Of a stretch of DNA of 57,791 nt, positions 33,211-42,437 are shown piece after piece. The position numbers were made by a program, and so were the translations under genes. Source of the DNA: Chloroflexota bacterium. GTDB lineage: Bacteria; Chloroflexota; Dehalococcoidia; Lucifugimonadales; UBA3495. The DNA lies in NCBI GenBank assembly GCA_027624135.1, contig JAQBXL010000004.1, positions 1-57,791 of the forward strand, in the 5' to 3' direction. Under the pieces are notes generated by a model. The model searched no databases. It saw nothing but the letters and a program-made list of their open reading frames with translations, and was not told the DNA's origin. How positions within the stretch are numbered: the stretch's first letter is position 1; each line of letters starts with the position of its first letter.

Positions 33211-34212
33211 ATGAGCACACCAGAAGTAGCGGTCGCCATGGACTGGGGCGGTACCTGGACCCGCACAGCGGTCATAGACCGGCGGGGCAAGATTCTCTGG
33301 CAATCGCGCCAGCCCAACCCCCAGGGCGGCACCAAAGAAGAGTACCTGACCAACGCCGAAGGTTTGTTGGCGACGGCCATCCAGCAGGCCGGAGGAGCGG
33401 TGGCAGGCATCGGCGCGGCCGTGGCCGGCCCAGTAGAGCCGGTAACCGGCACTTTTTATCAGCCGCCCAACCTGATGGTTCTGGACGGGGTCTCCTTCAA
33501 AGCCCTTTGGGAAGAAGCGTTCTCGGTGCCCGTGTGGGTGGGGAACGACGCCAACCTGGCTGCATTCGGTGAGTATTACTTCGGGGCTGGAAAGGAGTCC
33601 GCGGACAAAGGCCGCCCGGTGAAAACGCTGTTCTACGTCACCGTTAGCACCGGCGTGGGCGGAGGATTGGTGGACAAAGGATCGGTCTTCTTGGGCGCCA
33701 ACGGCCTCACCTCCGAGATCGGCCACACCCTGGTTGATACCACAGAAGCTGCCCTGACCTGTCAGTGCGGGTCCAAGGGGTGTCTCGAAGCGATGGCTTC
33801 CGGCACGGGGATCGAACGCATCGCCAGGTCAAGATTGGCGGCCGGGGATTTCCCCAACTCCGCCCTGGCGGCGCTGGATGCGGACCGGGTGAACTCCGAA
33901 GCGGTTTTTGACGCTGCTGAAAAGAAAGACCCGCTGGCCGTTTCCATCTTGGACGGCGCGGTGTCTGCCCTGGCCATCGGCCTGACCAACGTGGTCCACC
34001 TGTTCAACCCGGACATGATTGTGCTGGGCGGAGGTGTGACCAATGGGTTGGTGAAGCTGGACCTGCTAACCGAGATTCGCCGCCAGATGATGGGCCGCAT
34101 CATGAGCGAACTTCACAAAGACTTTCAACTTACCTCATCGCGTTTGGGAGACGCGGTTGGCCTGATCGGCGCGGCCGCCATGGTCTGGGACCAGTTGGGA
34201 GCAACGGGCTAG
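33211..34212 (+). CDS. ROK-family sugar kinase (glucokinase-like)
   Basis: A 333-residue protein with the ATP motif AMDWGGTWTRTAVIDRRG at the N-terminus, GNDANLAAFGEYYFG (~110-124, catalytic Asp in the ND pair) and VSTGVGGGLV. The ROK zinc motif is CQCGSKGCLEAMASG (~189-203), with the upstream histidine in EIGHTLVD. The likely reaction is ATP-dependent phosphorylation of glucose or N-acetyl sugars; the exact sugar cannot be told. The gene may be read through from the TlpA-like gene 34 bp upstream. It converges on a leftward GNAT gene with a perfect palindrome between them. Confidence 0.88.
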   Translation: MSTPEVAVAMDWGGTWTRTAVIDRRGKILWQSRQPNPQGGTKEEYLTNAEGLLATAIQQAGGAVAGIGAAVAGPVEPVTGTFYQPPNLMVLDGVSFKALWEEAFSVPVWVGNDANLAAFGEYYFGAGKESADKGRPVKTLFYVTVSTGVGGGLVDKGSVFLGANGLTSEIGHTLVDTTEAALTCQCGSKGCLEAMASGTGIERIARSRLAAGDFPNSALAALDADRVNSEAVFDAAEKKDPLAVSILDGAVSALAIGLTNVVHLFNPDMIVLGGGVTNGLVKLDLLTEIRRQMMGRIMSELHKDFQLTSSRLGDAVGLIGAAAMVWDQLGATG

Positions 34213-34236
34213 ATGGCCGCGCCACCGCTCATGGTG

Positions 34237-34252
34237 TCCTTCCGCGGAAGGA
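34237..34252. repeat. Perfect 16-bp palindrome between convergent genes
   Basis: TCCTTCCGCGGAAGGA reads identically on both strands, centred on CGCG. It lies between the ends of the ROK kinase and GNAT genes. With no loop and no T run it is not a standard terminator. A dimeric protein site or transcription-stop structure is possible. Confidence 0.6.
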
Positions 34253-34278
34253 TGTCGAACCACGCCCGGGCCGGGACA

Positions 34279-34824
34279 TCACCCAGCATCGTCGCTCAGA
34301 ACCTGATCTTTACTGGCCCGGTAGAGCACCAGATCCTCGAACTTTCCCCATTTCTCCGTGTGGGCCGGTAAGAACCCTTCGTGCAGCATGCCAGCCTTCA
34401 GCATGACCCGCCCAGAGGCCGGATTTCGAACGAAATGAGCGGCATAGACCCTGTCCAGTCCCAAATCCTCTAGGCCATGGCGCAAAATAGCTTTGACCGC
34501 TTCAGTGGCGTAGCCCTGATTCCAGAACGGCTTGCCGACCCAGTAGGAAAGCTCGGCTGCTTTCCGGTTGTCATCAAGATGGAGGGCGATCAAGCCTAGG
34601 AATGAACCGTCCGAGCGAATGGTGATCGCGAAGTGAACTGATTCTCCCGCGACGATCTTTTTCTGGCAGGCAATGATCCATGCTTCGGCCACGCCGTCCT
34701 CGTAGGGGTGGGGGATGTAGCGGGTGGTGGAAGCAACGTCCCGGTCCCCCGCCAATCGTTGTAAATCCGGGGCGTCGGAGAGTTCCAAAGGGCGCAGGAT
34801 CAGTCGTTCTGTCTCAATAGTCAA
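34279..34824 (-). CDS. RimJ/RimL-type GNAT acetyltransferase
   Basis: A 181-residue protein beginning MTIETERLILRPLELSDAPD, the typical N-terminus of the RimJ/RimL N-acetyltransferase group. It continues with ITIRSDGSFLGLIALHLDDN, the acetyl-CoA loop FWNQGYATEAVKAILRHGL (~106-124) and VYAAHFVRNPASGRVMLKAG. It acetylates an amino group on a protein or small molecule; the target is unknown. It is monocistronic and convergent with the kinase gene. Confidence 0.85.
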   Translation of the reverse strand: MTIETERLILRPLELSDAPDLQRLAGDRDVASTTRYIPHPYEDGVAEAWIIACQKKIVAGESVHFAITIRSDGSFLGLIALHLDDNRKAAELSYWVGKPFWNQGYATEAVKAILRHGLEDLGLDRVYAAHFVRNPASGRVMLKAGMLHEGFLPAHTEKWGKFEDLVLYRASKDQVLSDDAG

Positions 34825-34869
34825 AGCAGATTTATACTAGCATGAGGGGCGGATGTGCCCTTAGCCGTC

Positions 34870-34898
34870 TTGACTGTCAAAACCCCCCTTGGTACACT
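34870..34898 (+). promoter_or_regulatory. Promoter of the tRNA-Val gene
   Basis: TTGACT (34870-34875), a 17-bp spacer and TACACT (34893-34898). Expected start ~34905, a few bases before the tRNA 5' end at 34909. Confidence 0.65.
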
Positions 34899-34908
34899 TC
34901 GAACGTGC

Positions 34909-34985
34909 GGGCGGTTAGCTCAGTTGGTTAGAGTACTTGCTCGACACGCAAGAGGTCACTGGTTCGAGTCCAGTACCGCCCACCA
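34909..34985 (+). tRNA. tRNA-Val (anticodon GAC)
   Basis: 77 nt with CCA encoded. Acceptor GGGCGGT/ACCGCCC (7 bp), D-stem GCTC/GAGT, anticodon stem CTTGC/GCAAG with loop TCGACAC (34941-34947), variable AGGTC, and T-arm ACTGG-TTCGAGT-CCAGT. The anticodon at 34943-34945 is GAC (valine). Position 33, almost always U, is C here. Discriminator A at 34982. Confidence 0.93.
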
Positions 34986-35112
34986 TCTACTGCGTAACCG
35001 CACACGGACCCCAATCAGGACTTGATTCAATCCCCGAGATACTCTGGCGGCGACCTGTGGCTCAAATCACTGGCGTTAGCCCGGTATTGACAAGACGAGT
35101 TAGTGAGACAGG

Positions 35113-35682
35113 ATGGAAGCCGCCCAGTTATTTAAGAAAGCGCCCAATCCCAGGATTCCCAGGTTCAACCCCGGCGACACCGTCAGGGTAAACTTTAGGA
35201 TCAGAGAAGGCGAAAGAGAACGGATCCAGGTCTTTCAGGGCGTGGTTACCCGATTCATGAACGGCAAAGGCCCAGCCGCCAACTTCACGGTACGGCGAAT
35301 CACCGCCGGTATCGGCATAGATCGTGTCTTCCCACTGAATTCACCCCTGGTCGAGTCCTTAGAGATAACCAGGTACGGCTCAGTGCGGCGTGCCAAGCTC
35401 TACTACATCCGTGGATTGCAGGGGCGTTCGGCTAGGATCAAAGAGTTAAACCCAGCCCAACGCAGGCGGGCCATGGAAAAGGCGGCCATCGCGGAAGCCG
35501 AAGCCGCAGCACAGGGCGACGATGCCGAAATGGAAGTCGAAGAGACGACGGCTGAATTAGACGAACAAGCCGTCGATGAACTGGTGGAAGCGTCTGTTGA
35601 TGAGGCCGAAGAACCGCCTGAAGACTCAGAGGACCCTCCGGCGGAGGAACCGTCCGCTGAAGAAGAGCCGGAGAAAGAATAG
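35113..35682 (+). CDS. rplS: 50S ribosomal protein L19 with acidic C-terminal extension
   Basis: A 189-residue protein whose first ~115 residues are ordinary L19: [56 protein letters not shown] and [20 protein letters not shown]. The usual protein stops there (~115 residues). Here ~70 more residues form a basic/Ala helix ([20 protein letters not shown]) and an Asp/Glu/Pro tail ending in EEEPEKE. L19 sits at the 30S-50S bridge, so the acidic tail would project from the ribosome. A strong terminator follows the gene. Confidence 0.93.
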   Translation: MEAAQLFKKAPNPRIPRFNPGDTVRVNFRIREGERERIQVFQGVVTRFMNGKGPAANFTVRRITAGIGIDRVFPLNSPLVESLEITRYGSVRRAKLYYIRGLQGRSARIKELNPAQRRRAMEKAAIAEAEAAAQGDDAEMEVEETTAELDEQAVDELVEASVDEAEEPPEDSEDPPAEEPSAEEEPEKE

Positions 35683-35694
35683 ACGAACCCATCC

Positions 35695-35727
35695 ACGGCC
35701 CGCTCTCAGCGGGCCGTGCTAGTTTTT
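35695..35727 (+). terminator. Rho-independent terminator after rplS
   Basis: Perfect 10-bp stem ACGGCCCGCT (35695-35704) with AGCGGGCCGT (35708-35717), three-base loop CTC, and a T run at 35723-35727. It comes 13 bp after the rplS stop. Confidence 0.9.
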
Positions 35728-35789
35728 GCCGGCTCCCTGAAAACTCGTTCCTACAGATCCACCTGGATGGGCGGTTAACTGATGGCCCG

Positions 35790-38240
35790 ATGGCGGAGCC
35801 CCTAATGGTTAGTGCGAGATACGCGGAAGTGGCGGTGGACGCAGCGGTGGGCCACTCGCGAACCTTCTCTTACTCTGTCCCACCCCGGTTCACCGTGGAG
35901 CCAGGACAGCTCGTCTGGGTGCCCTTTGGACGGCGGATACTCCAAGGTCTGGTCGTGGAATTGGTGCCCGTGCCCAACGTCCCGGAGACCAGAGACATCC
36001 TTCAGCCGGTGGAACCATCTCCCCTGATCGGCCCCGAGCATCTCCAGTTGGGCCGTTGGATCAGCGCTCATTACCGTTGCTCTCTATTCACCGCCTTTGC
36101 CCCTCTATTGCCGCCAGGATTCGAAGCCCATGTCCGTTCCCGCATCACCCCCGTGCCTGGATCAGACCCGTCGAACGCCAACCTAAGCCCTGAATCGACG
36201 GACGCGCTTGCGGAATTGTCCGGCAAGAAAGCTGGACTGGATGAGGCTGACTTCACCAAGTTATTGGGCCGGTATGGCAACCGTGAACTTGGACGGTTGG
36301 TGGACAAAGGCTTGGTTCAGCGCCGTTTGACCATACCTCGCCCCACGGTGGCGCCTAAGTATGAAGCGTTTCTGCTGCCGTCTGGGTTCGATGGTGATGG
36401 AACCAACCAAGAGATGCCCAGCCTTCCGCCCCGCCAGGAAGCGCTCCTGTCAGCTGTCCGTGAGGAGAGGGCGCCCTATCCTGCCGCCCTGGCCAATAGG
36501 GAGTTCGGCAACGGCGTAGGGCAGGCGCTCTTCGGCAAGGGACTGGTCGCCATGGAATGGGTCCGGGCCGACCCGGCTACCATCAGTAAGCCCAGACCGG
36601 CCAACGGCCGGGTGCATCACACTCTAACCACTCACCAATCCGAAGCTCTATCCAAGATACATGCCGTTCTCGACGACCCAGAACTACAGCCGCGTAGTTT
36701 CTTGCTGCACGGCGTCACGGGCAGTGGCAAGACCGAGATCTACCTGCGGGCCATTGAACAGGTGCTCAGCCAGGGCCGTCAGGCCATATTCCTTGTGCCA
36801 GAGATTTCCTTGACTCCCCAGACGTTGGAACGGGTCAACGCTTGGTTCCCTGGCCGGGTCGCGGTGATGCACAGCCGGCTCACGGCCCGCCAACAATTCG
36901 ACCAGTGGTGGGACATTCGCGAAGGAAAATACGACGTGGTTGTGGGGCCTCGCAGTTCCCTGTTCGCACCGTTGGCAGATCTGGGGCTGATCGTTGTCGA
37001 CGAGGAGCACGAGTGGACCTATAAGCAGATCGAGACACACCCGCTGTACCACGCCCGCGCCGCTGCGTTGGAACTGGGCCGCATAATCGGCGCTCCGGTT
37101 TTGATGGGCAGCGCCACTCCCGGCGTGGAGACCTACTACGCGGCTACCAGAGGCCGACACACACTACTGGAACTCCCAGACCGGGTCAGCGCCGGTCCGG
37201 ACCGTGTCTCCCGGTTAGCTCAGGTGCAGGTCTGCGATATGCGCCGCGAGCTTCGGGAGGGCAACCGCAGCATATTTAGCCGGGCTTTGGTTCAGGGATT
37301 GAAGGACTGCATCGCTGAAGGGCATCAAGCGATCTTATTCTTGAACCGCCGCGGTGCGTCGTCGATCGTCCAGTGCCGAGACTGCGGGCACGTAGTTATC
37401 TGCCGTAGTTGCTCGGTCTCGCTGACCTACCATTCCACCGAATCGCGGCTGCTGTGCCACCGTTGCAACCGGCGCTCCAGAATACCGGCAACCTGTCCTG
37501 CTTGCCGTGGTGACCACATTCGCCAACTGGGAGCGGGCACCCAACGGGTCGTGGACGAGGTAAAGAAACTCCTGCCTACGGCCACGGTCGATCGACTGGA
37601 TGCTGACGCCACCCGTTCCGGCCAGGATATCGAAGACATCATGGCACGCCTATCCAGCGGTGACACGCAGGTGCTGGTTGGGACTCAGATGGTGGCCAAG
37701 GGTTTGGACATTCCCAACGTGACGCTGGTCGGAGTGGTGCTGGCAGATATCGGCATTTACCTGCCCGATTTCAGGTCCGGGGAGCGGGCTTTCGGTCTGC
37801 TCTGTCAGGTGGCCGGCCGGGCCGGACGTGGAGAGGCCACAGGGCAGGTGATAGTTCAAACCTACAACCCGGACCATTATGCTATTCGGGCCGCCGCCGC
37901 CCAGGATTACCATGCCCTTTACCAGTATGAGATCGACGCGCGGAGGGAGGTGGGAAGTCCACCGTTCAACCAGATGGTTCACTTCGTATTCCAAGACCGA
38001 AATGAGAACCAGGCGATGCGGCAGGCCACAGAGACTGGAAAAGCCCTTGCTCAGCGCGCCAATGCCCAGGGCCTGACTGACATCGAAGTGGCCGGTCCGG
38101 CGCCTGGTGTGCCTTCCCGAATCCGGGGCCGCTACCGCTGGCACCTGACACTCAAGGGGCGTGGGTTGCTGAGATTCATGGAGGGGATGGAATTTCCAAC
38201 CGGTTGTACGGTGGACGTGGACCCGGTTCACGTCCTATAG
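35790..38240 (+). CDS. priA: Primosomal protein N' (PriA helicase)
   Basis: An 816-residue superfamily 2 helicase that reloads the replisome at stalled forks. The N-terminal 3'-end-binding domain starts YAEVAVDAAVGHSRTFSYSVP. The Walker A loop is LHGVTGSGKTEIYLRAIEQV (~310-329) and motif II is VVDEEHEWTYKQ. The zinc-binding insert has CRDCGHVVICRSCSVSLTYH, CHRCNRRSRIPATCPAC, and the late motifs GTQMVAKGLDIPNVTLVGVV and QVAGRAGRGEATGQVIVQTY. Length (816) and order match the family. It may be the first gene after the rplS terminator, with its own promoter not resolved. Confidence 0.95.
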   Translation: MAEPLMVSARYAEVAVDAAVGHSRTFSYSVPPRFTVEPGQLVWVPFGRRILQGLVVELVPVPNVPETRDILQPVEPSPLIGPEHLQLGRWISAHYRCSLFTAFAPLLPPGFEAHVRSRITPVPGSDPSNANLSPESTDALAELSGKKAGLDEADFTKLLGRYGNRELGRLVDKGLVQRRLTIPRPTVAPKYEAFLLPSGFDGDGTNQEMPSLPPRQEALLSAVREERAPYPAALANREFGNGVGQALFGKGLVAMEWVRADPATISKPRPANGRVHHTLTTHQSEALSKIHAVLDDPELQPRSFLLHGVTGSGKTEIYLRAIEQVLSQGRQAIFLVPEISLTPQTLERVNAWFPGRVAVMHSRLTARQQFDQWWDIREGKYDVVVGPRSSLFAPLADLGLIVVDEEHEWTYKQIETHPLYHARAAALELGRIIGAPVLMGSATPGVETYYAATRGRHTLLELPDRVSAGPDRVSRLAQVQVCDMRRELREGNRSIFSRALVQGLKDCIAEGHQAILFLNRRGASSIVQCRDCGHVVICRSCSVSLTYHSTESRLLCHRCNRRSRIPATCPACRGDHIRQLGAGTQRVVDEVKKLLPTATVDRLDADATRSGQDIEDIMARLSSGDTQVLVGTQMVAKGLDIPNVTLVGVVLADIGIYLPDFRSGERAFGLLCQVAGRAGRGEATGQVIVQTYNPDHYAIRAAAAQDYHALYQYEIDARREVGSPPFNQMVHFVFQDRNENQAMRQATETGKALAQRANAQGLTDIEVAGPAPGVPSRIRGRYRWHLTLKGRGLLRFMEGMEFPTGCTVDVDPVHVL

Positions 38241-38245
38241 CCAGC

Positions 38246-38275
38246 TTTACACTCGTGAGAGGCGTTGAATATAAT
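38246..38275 (+). promoter_or_regulatory. Promoter upstream of def
   Basis: TTTACA (38246-38251), an 18-bp spacer and consensus TATAAT (38270-38275), ~110 bp before the def start. The leader between contains a CGGGCC...GGCCCG hairpin (~38324-38346). Confidence 0.55.
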
Positions 38276-38383
38276 AGCTAATGTTCCCTGCCGTCTGGCT
38301 AAGGTTTCGCGAACACACTAGATCGGGCCTTAACTGATCTGGCCCGCTGTAACCGGTAATCCCGCACCTGTGAGGTTGTCCCT

Positions 38384-38965
38384 GTGGCGATTCTGAATAT
38401 GCGATTGTTGCCTGATCCCATCCTGAGGAAGCAGGCGAAGAAAGTGGCCAAAGTTACTCCCCAGCTCAAGAAATTGGTCGAAAACATGGTGGAAACCATG
38501 CGCGACCAAAGGGGTGTGGGTCTGGCAGCCAATCAGGTGGGATCACTGCAGAAAGTGGCGGTCATTCAGACTCCCGACATGGAAGAACCCATGGTGCTCA
38601 TCAACCCCGAGATCATGAAAGCAGAAGGCGAGCGTCAGGTGGTAGAGGGTTGTTTGAGCGTTCCAGGCTACCGAGGGACGGTCAACCGTTCCGAGAAAGT
38701 CCGGGCGAAGGCTATGGGGCTGGACGGTAAGATCTACCGGGTCAACGCCGAAGAGTTGCTGGCCCAGGCCCTAGAGCATGAGATAGATCACTTGAACGGC
38801 ATCCTGTACATCGACCATCTGGTCGATCACGACAGCCTTTATAAGATTAGATACAATTCCGATGGCGAAGAGGACGAGGAAGGCGAAGATGATGAGTCCG
38901 AAGAGGCGGTCGCGCCCGTATCGCCCGTATCGATAGAGACATTATCTTCAGGCAGCGAGGTCTAA
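38384..38965 (+). CDS. def: Peptide deformylase with acidic tail
   Basis: A 193-residue protein with the three family motifs: GVGLAANQVG (~46-55), EGCLSVPG (~88-95, metal-binding Cys) and LEHEIDHLNGIL (metal-binding HExxH). It removes the formyl group from nascent proteins using Fe(II) or Zn. The start is GTG 38384 with GAGG ~9 nt upstream. The last ~30 residues are an Asp/Glu-rich extension (DGEEDEEGEDDESEEAV) after the normal core (~160). Another housekeeping protein with such a tail (L19) is nearby. Confidence 0.93.
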   Translation: MAILNMRLLPDPILRKQAKKVAKVTPQLKKLVENMVETMRDQRGVGLAANQVGSLQKVAVIQTPDMEEPMVLINPEIMKAEGERQVVEGCLSVPGYRGTVNRSEKVRAKAMGLDGKIYRVNAEELLAQALEHEIDHLNGILYIDHLVDHDSLYKIRYNSDGEEDEEGEDDESEEAVAPVSPVSIETLSSGSEV

Positions 38966-39086
38966 AAACCTCCAATCCAACCTGATTCTCGTAGATCGTC
39001 GTTGTTCTTGAACCATTTGCCTACCGAACGAGGCCCTTCGTCACTGCAACCATTCTGCGCCAGTTTTTGTCAGGCATCTAACTCCA

Positions 39087-40595
39087 TTGATAGATAAACT
39101 TGCCGCTCATTTTGCCACTCATGAAACCGCCGCCTACTTGGTGGGCGGTTACGTGCGTGATTGGCTCATCTCTGCCAAGCCGGGCCACGACATCGATCTG
39201 GCCGTCCCCGGAGAAGCTGAGGCGGTCGCAAAAGGGATCGCCAGCGAGTTTGGCGGAACAACGGTTCCTTTGAGTCCTAGCCACGGAGTCATCCGCGTGG
39301 TGGTTCCCCGGGATCCGGGCCATGTTGACGGCGATGAGATTGATGAAATCGACACTCCGTGGGTCATAGACATTGGCGGCTCTACCGACGGTCGCAACAT
39401 CGAAGACAACCTGGTCCGACGGGATTTCACCATCAATGCGATGGCAATTCCGCTGGCCGATTGGCGATCGCAAGACGCGGTCATCGACCCCTTTGGAGGC
39501 CGGAGTGATCTTGCCGCCAAAACCATTCGCGCGGTTAGCTCAACGGCGTTTCAAGACGATCCAGGGCGCTTGCTAAGGGCTGTCCGCCTAGCCGGACAAC
39601 TCAAATTTCGGATCGAACCGGATACCTCCAAGGCGATCGCCGCCAACGCCCACCTACTGGCCGACGTTTCTCCTGAGCGCGTCAGGGAGGAATTTCTAAA
39701 GATACTTTCTCTAGACGGCGCGAAGGGACAACTTGAGGTACTGGACCATTTTGGCCTTTTTAAGCTGGTCGTGCCTGAGCTTCAGTCGGCTAAGGGTGTC
39801 GACCAGCCCAACATGCACTATTGGGACGTGTGGGGCCACACCATGCACGCAGTGGAAGCGGCGGAACTCGTGACCAAGGGGCATCAGAACTCGCCCATAT
39901 ATTCCTGCGTGCCCTGGACCCCCGACAGCGAGGCGCACTTCAACCGGCACGCTACCGACGGCCACACACGGCGCACGGTGCTCAAATTGGCGGCCCTGTT
40001 TCATGACGTCGCCAAACCCCAAACAAAGACACAGGACGCCACCGGCCGCACACGGTTCTTCGGTCATTCCGAACAGGGTGCGGAGATTGCCGCCAATCGT
40101 TTGAGTCAGCTACGGGTCGGCTCGAAAGGAATCGATATGGTGGGTAAGATGGTGGAGCAGCACCTGCGCCCCACCAATATGAAGAATGGCGAAGAATGGC
40201 CCACCAACCGGGCGATCTATCGCTATTTCCGGGACTTGGGCGACGTGGCAATCGACACCTTGTACCTTTGTTTGGCGGATTATTTGGGCGCAAAGGGGCC
40301 GAATTTGGTACATGAAGATTGGCGAAACCATGCTAGGATGGTGGGACATATCCTCCACATCGGCACAAGTGAACCGGTTTCGCCCACAACCACACGCCTA
40401 ATCACCGGCCACGACCTGATGACCCACTTCAAACTTCAACCGGGGCCAGAGATTGGCGTCGTGTTGGAACGCGTCGAAGAGGCTCGGGCCGCCGGAGAGA
40501 TTGAAACCAAGGAGCAAGCCCTAGAAATGGCTTTCAACGCACTGAAAAACGCGGCAGGACAACCACTGGATGGCGCCCACAGCGGGTCGAACTAA
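39087..40595 (+). CDS. CCA tRNA nucleotidyltransferase / poly(A) polymerase family protein with HD domain
   Basis: A 502-residue protein. The polymerase head reads YLVGGYVRDWLISAKPGHDIDLAV (~17-40; GG motif and DxD metal ligands), then RRDFTINAMAIPL, and the RNA-binding region DDPGRLLRAVRLAGQLKFRI. The C-terminal HD phosphohydrolase motif is LAALFHDVAKPQTKT. It adds or repairs CCA on tRNA 3' ends or adds A residues. The start is TTG 39087; no in-frame ATG upstream fits. It is followed after 3 bp by secD. Confidence 0.88.
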   Translation: MIDKLAAHFATHETAAYLVGGYVRDWLISAKPGHDIDLAVPGEAEAVAKGIASEFGGTTVPLSPSHGVIRVVVPRDPGHVDGDEIDEIDTPWVIDIGGSTDGRNIEDNLVRRDFTINAMAIPLADWRSQDAVIDPFGGRSDLAAKTIRAVSSTAFQDDPGRLLRAVRLAGQLKFRIEPDTSKAIAANAHLLADVSPERVREEFLKILSLDGAKGQLEVLDHFGLFKLVVPELQSAKGVDQPNMHYWDVWGHTMHAVEAAELVTKGHQNSPIYSCVPWTPDSEAHFNRHATDGHTRRTVLKLAALFHDVAKPQTKTQDATGRTRFFGHSEQGAEIAANRLSQLRVGSKGIDMVGKMVEQHLRPTNMKNGEEWPTNRAIYRYFRDLGDVAIDTLYLCLADYLGAKGPNLVHEDWRNHARMVGHILHIGTSEPVSPTTTRLITGHDLMTHFKLQPGPEIGVVLERVEEARAAGEIETKEQALEMAFNALKNAAGQPLDGAHSGSN

Positions 40596-40598
40596 ACG

Positions 40599-42437
40599 AT
40601 GCGTTCCCGCAGTATTCGCATATCCATCACGATAATCCTGATTCTCGGCATCGCCATCGCTTCCTTGGGATTCAAGGACATTGACATCAAGATCCCAGGT
40701 TTCCCAAGGCTGGATCGCAGCGGCACTGGCCCATTGGGACTGAAACTAGGTCTCGACCTGCGAGGCGGCGGCCACCTCGTATACCAGGCTGATATAGGCA
40801 CCAGGTTCGATGTCACATTTACTGAAAACGTGACCTTCGCCGATCTGAACACCACATTGGCCGAATTGCGGTTCGGGGATGATGATGTGTCGCTAGAGGA
40901 TTATCAGATCGTTCCTAATAGCGAAGCGAATCGTTTCTTGATCCGCACAGATATCTTGGCCGATGACGACCCCATTCGAACTGGATTAAATGACGCTCTG
41001 GTGGCCGAACTTGGTGACATCCGGGTCTTTCAGGTGAGTGTCGTAGAATCACCGACGCCTGATCAGATGGAAGGAGTACTGGACAATATCACCCGCCGGG
41101 TAAATAAGTTTGGGACCGAAGAGCCAATCATCCAGCTATTCGGAGAAGACCGGATCATAATCCAACTTCCTGGTGCGAGCGGCTCGGTCACCGAGATCGT
41201 ATTTGTTGAACCTGTGGCCCCAGAGGGAGTCGTTGCCCTGCGAACGTTGCTGGCTGAGGCCGGTTATACCGATTTTGAGGTCGACCGCAACGATGACACG
41301 ACGTTCATCATCACATCAAGTACGGTAAATGGGGATGTTCAAATTGCTGCGGCTATCGCTATACAAGACGCGATCGGCGGGTTCACCACATACCGGGTCA
41401 ATAGTGGTATCGACGAAGCGAAATCGCTGATCGGCGCGACAGCCCGGCTCGAGTTCAAAGAGCGCACCTGCCAAACATCCGACTGCCAACTATTCGTTGA
41501 TGCAGATCTGGGGCTGACCGGTGACGATCTATCGAGGGCTGAGGCTTCCACCGACCAACTTGGCTTCGGCTGGGTGATAAATCTCCAGTTCAAAGACCGG
41601 GGCGCCGAGATATTCTCTGAACTGACCCGCCGGATATCCACTCCTGAGGCCCAGTTAACCAAACGCATAGCGGTCATCATGGATGACCAATTGCTGCTTG
41701 CTCCGGTCGCTAGAACTTGGATCAGGGACGGCCGCACCCAGATAAGTGGCAACTTCACCAGAGAAGAAGCCCAACTTCGGGCGATCCAACTGGAATCGGG
41801 ACGCCTGCCAGTCCCGCTGATCCTGATTCAAGAGAGCGATGTCGATGCCCTGCTGGGGTCTGAGTCGCTGCGCAACAGCCTGATTGCCGGATTGGTCGGA
41901 TTGGGCCTGGTGCTGGTGTTCATGGTTGTCTATTACCGAATGGCCGGAGTGGTGGCGGCGTTCGCCTTGGTGTTCTATGCCATCATCGTATTGGCCATAT
42001 TCAAACTGATCCCGATCACTCTGGAATTGGCCCACATCGGAGGGTTCATCCTCTCCATCGGAATGGCCGTTGACGCTAATATCCTGATCTTTGAGCGCAT
42101 GAAAGAAGAGGTACGCATCGGCCGTACCTTGGCCTCTTCCATGGAGGTGGGGTTCAACCGGGCCTGGCCGGCCATTCGGGATAGCAATATCTCGACCATG
42201 ATCACCTGTCTGGTGCTCCTGTGGTTCGGCGACCGTTTGGGCGGCGGATTGGTCACAGGCGTGGCCATCAGCCTGTTCATCGGTGTGGCGGTCAGCATGT
42301 TCACCGCTTTGGTGGTCAGCCGGAATCTGTTACAGCTGATGGCCTGGATCGGCCTGGGTGGACGAATAAACCTGTTCACGCCTGAGCCGGTGCGGCGCGA
42401 CCGCCAGGCGGCCCAGACGCGGGGAGGAGGACGCTAG
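40599..42437 (+). CDS. secD: Protein translocase subunit SecD
   Basis: A 612-residue protein. An N-terminal membrane helix (IRISITIILILGIAIASLGF) is followed by GLKLGLDLRGGGHLVYQADI, the SecD motif. A large periplasmic domain (~60-420) follows, then five spans including VGLGLVLVFMVVYYRMAGVV and the conserved IGMAVDANILIFERMKEEVR. With SecF it uses proton motive force to pull preproteins across the membrane. Its stop overlaps the secF GTG by one base. Confidence 0.95.
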   Translation: MRSRSIRISITIILILGIAIASLGFKDIDIKIPGFPRLDRSGTGPLGLKLGLDLRGGGHLVYQADIGTRFDVTFTENVTFADLNTTLAELRFGDDDVSLEDYQIVPNSEANRFLIRTDILADDDPIRTGLNDALVAELGDIRVFQVSVVESPTPDQMEGVLDNITRRVNKFGTEEPIIQLFGEDRIIIQLPGASGSVTEIVFVEPVAPEGVVALRTLLAEAGYTDFEVDRNDDTTFIITSSTVNGDVQIAAAIAIQDAIGGFTTYRVNSGIDEAKSLIGATARLEFKERTCQTSDCQLFVDADLGLTGDDLSRAEASTDQLGFGWVINLQFKDRGAEIFSELTRRISTPEAQLTKRIAVIMDDQLLLAPVARTWIRDGRTQISGNFTREEAQLRAIQLESGRLPVPLILIQESDVDALLGSESLRNSLIAGLVGLGLVLVFMVVYYRMAGVVAAFALVFYAIIVLAIFKLIPITLELAHIGGFILSIGMAVDANILIFERMKEEVRIGRTLASSMEVGFNRAWPAIRDSNISTMITCLVLLWFGDRLGGGLVTGVAISLFIGVAVSMFTALVVSRNLLQLMAWIGLGGRINLFTPEPVRRDRQAAQTRGGGR

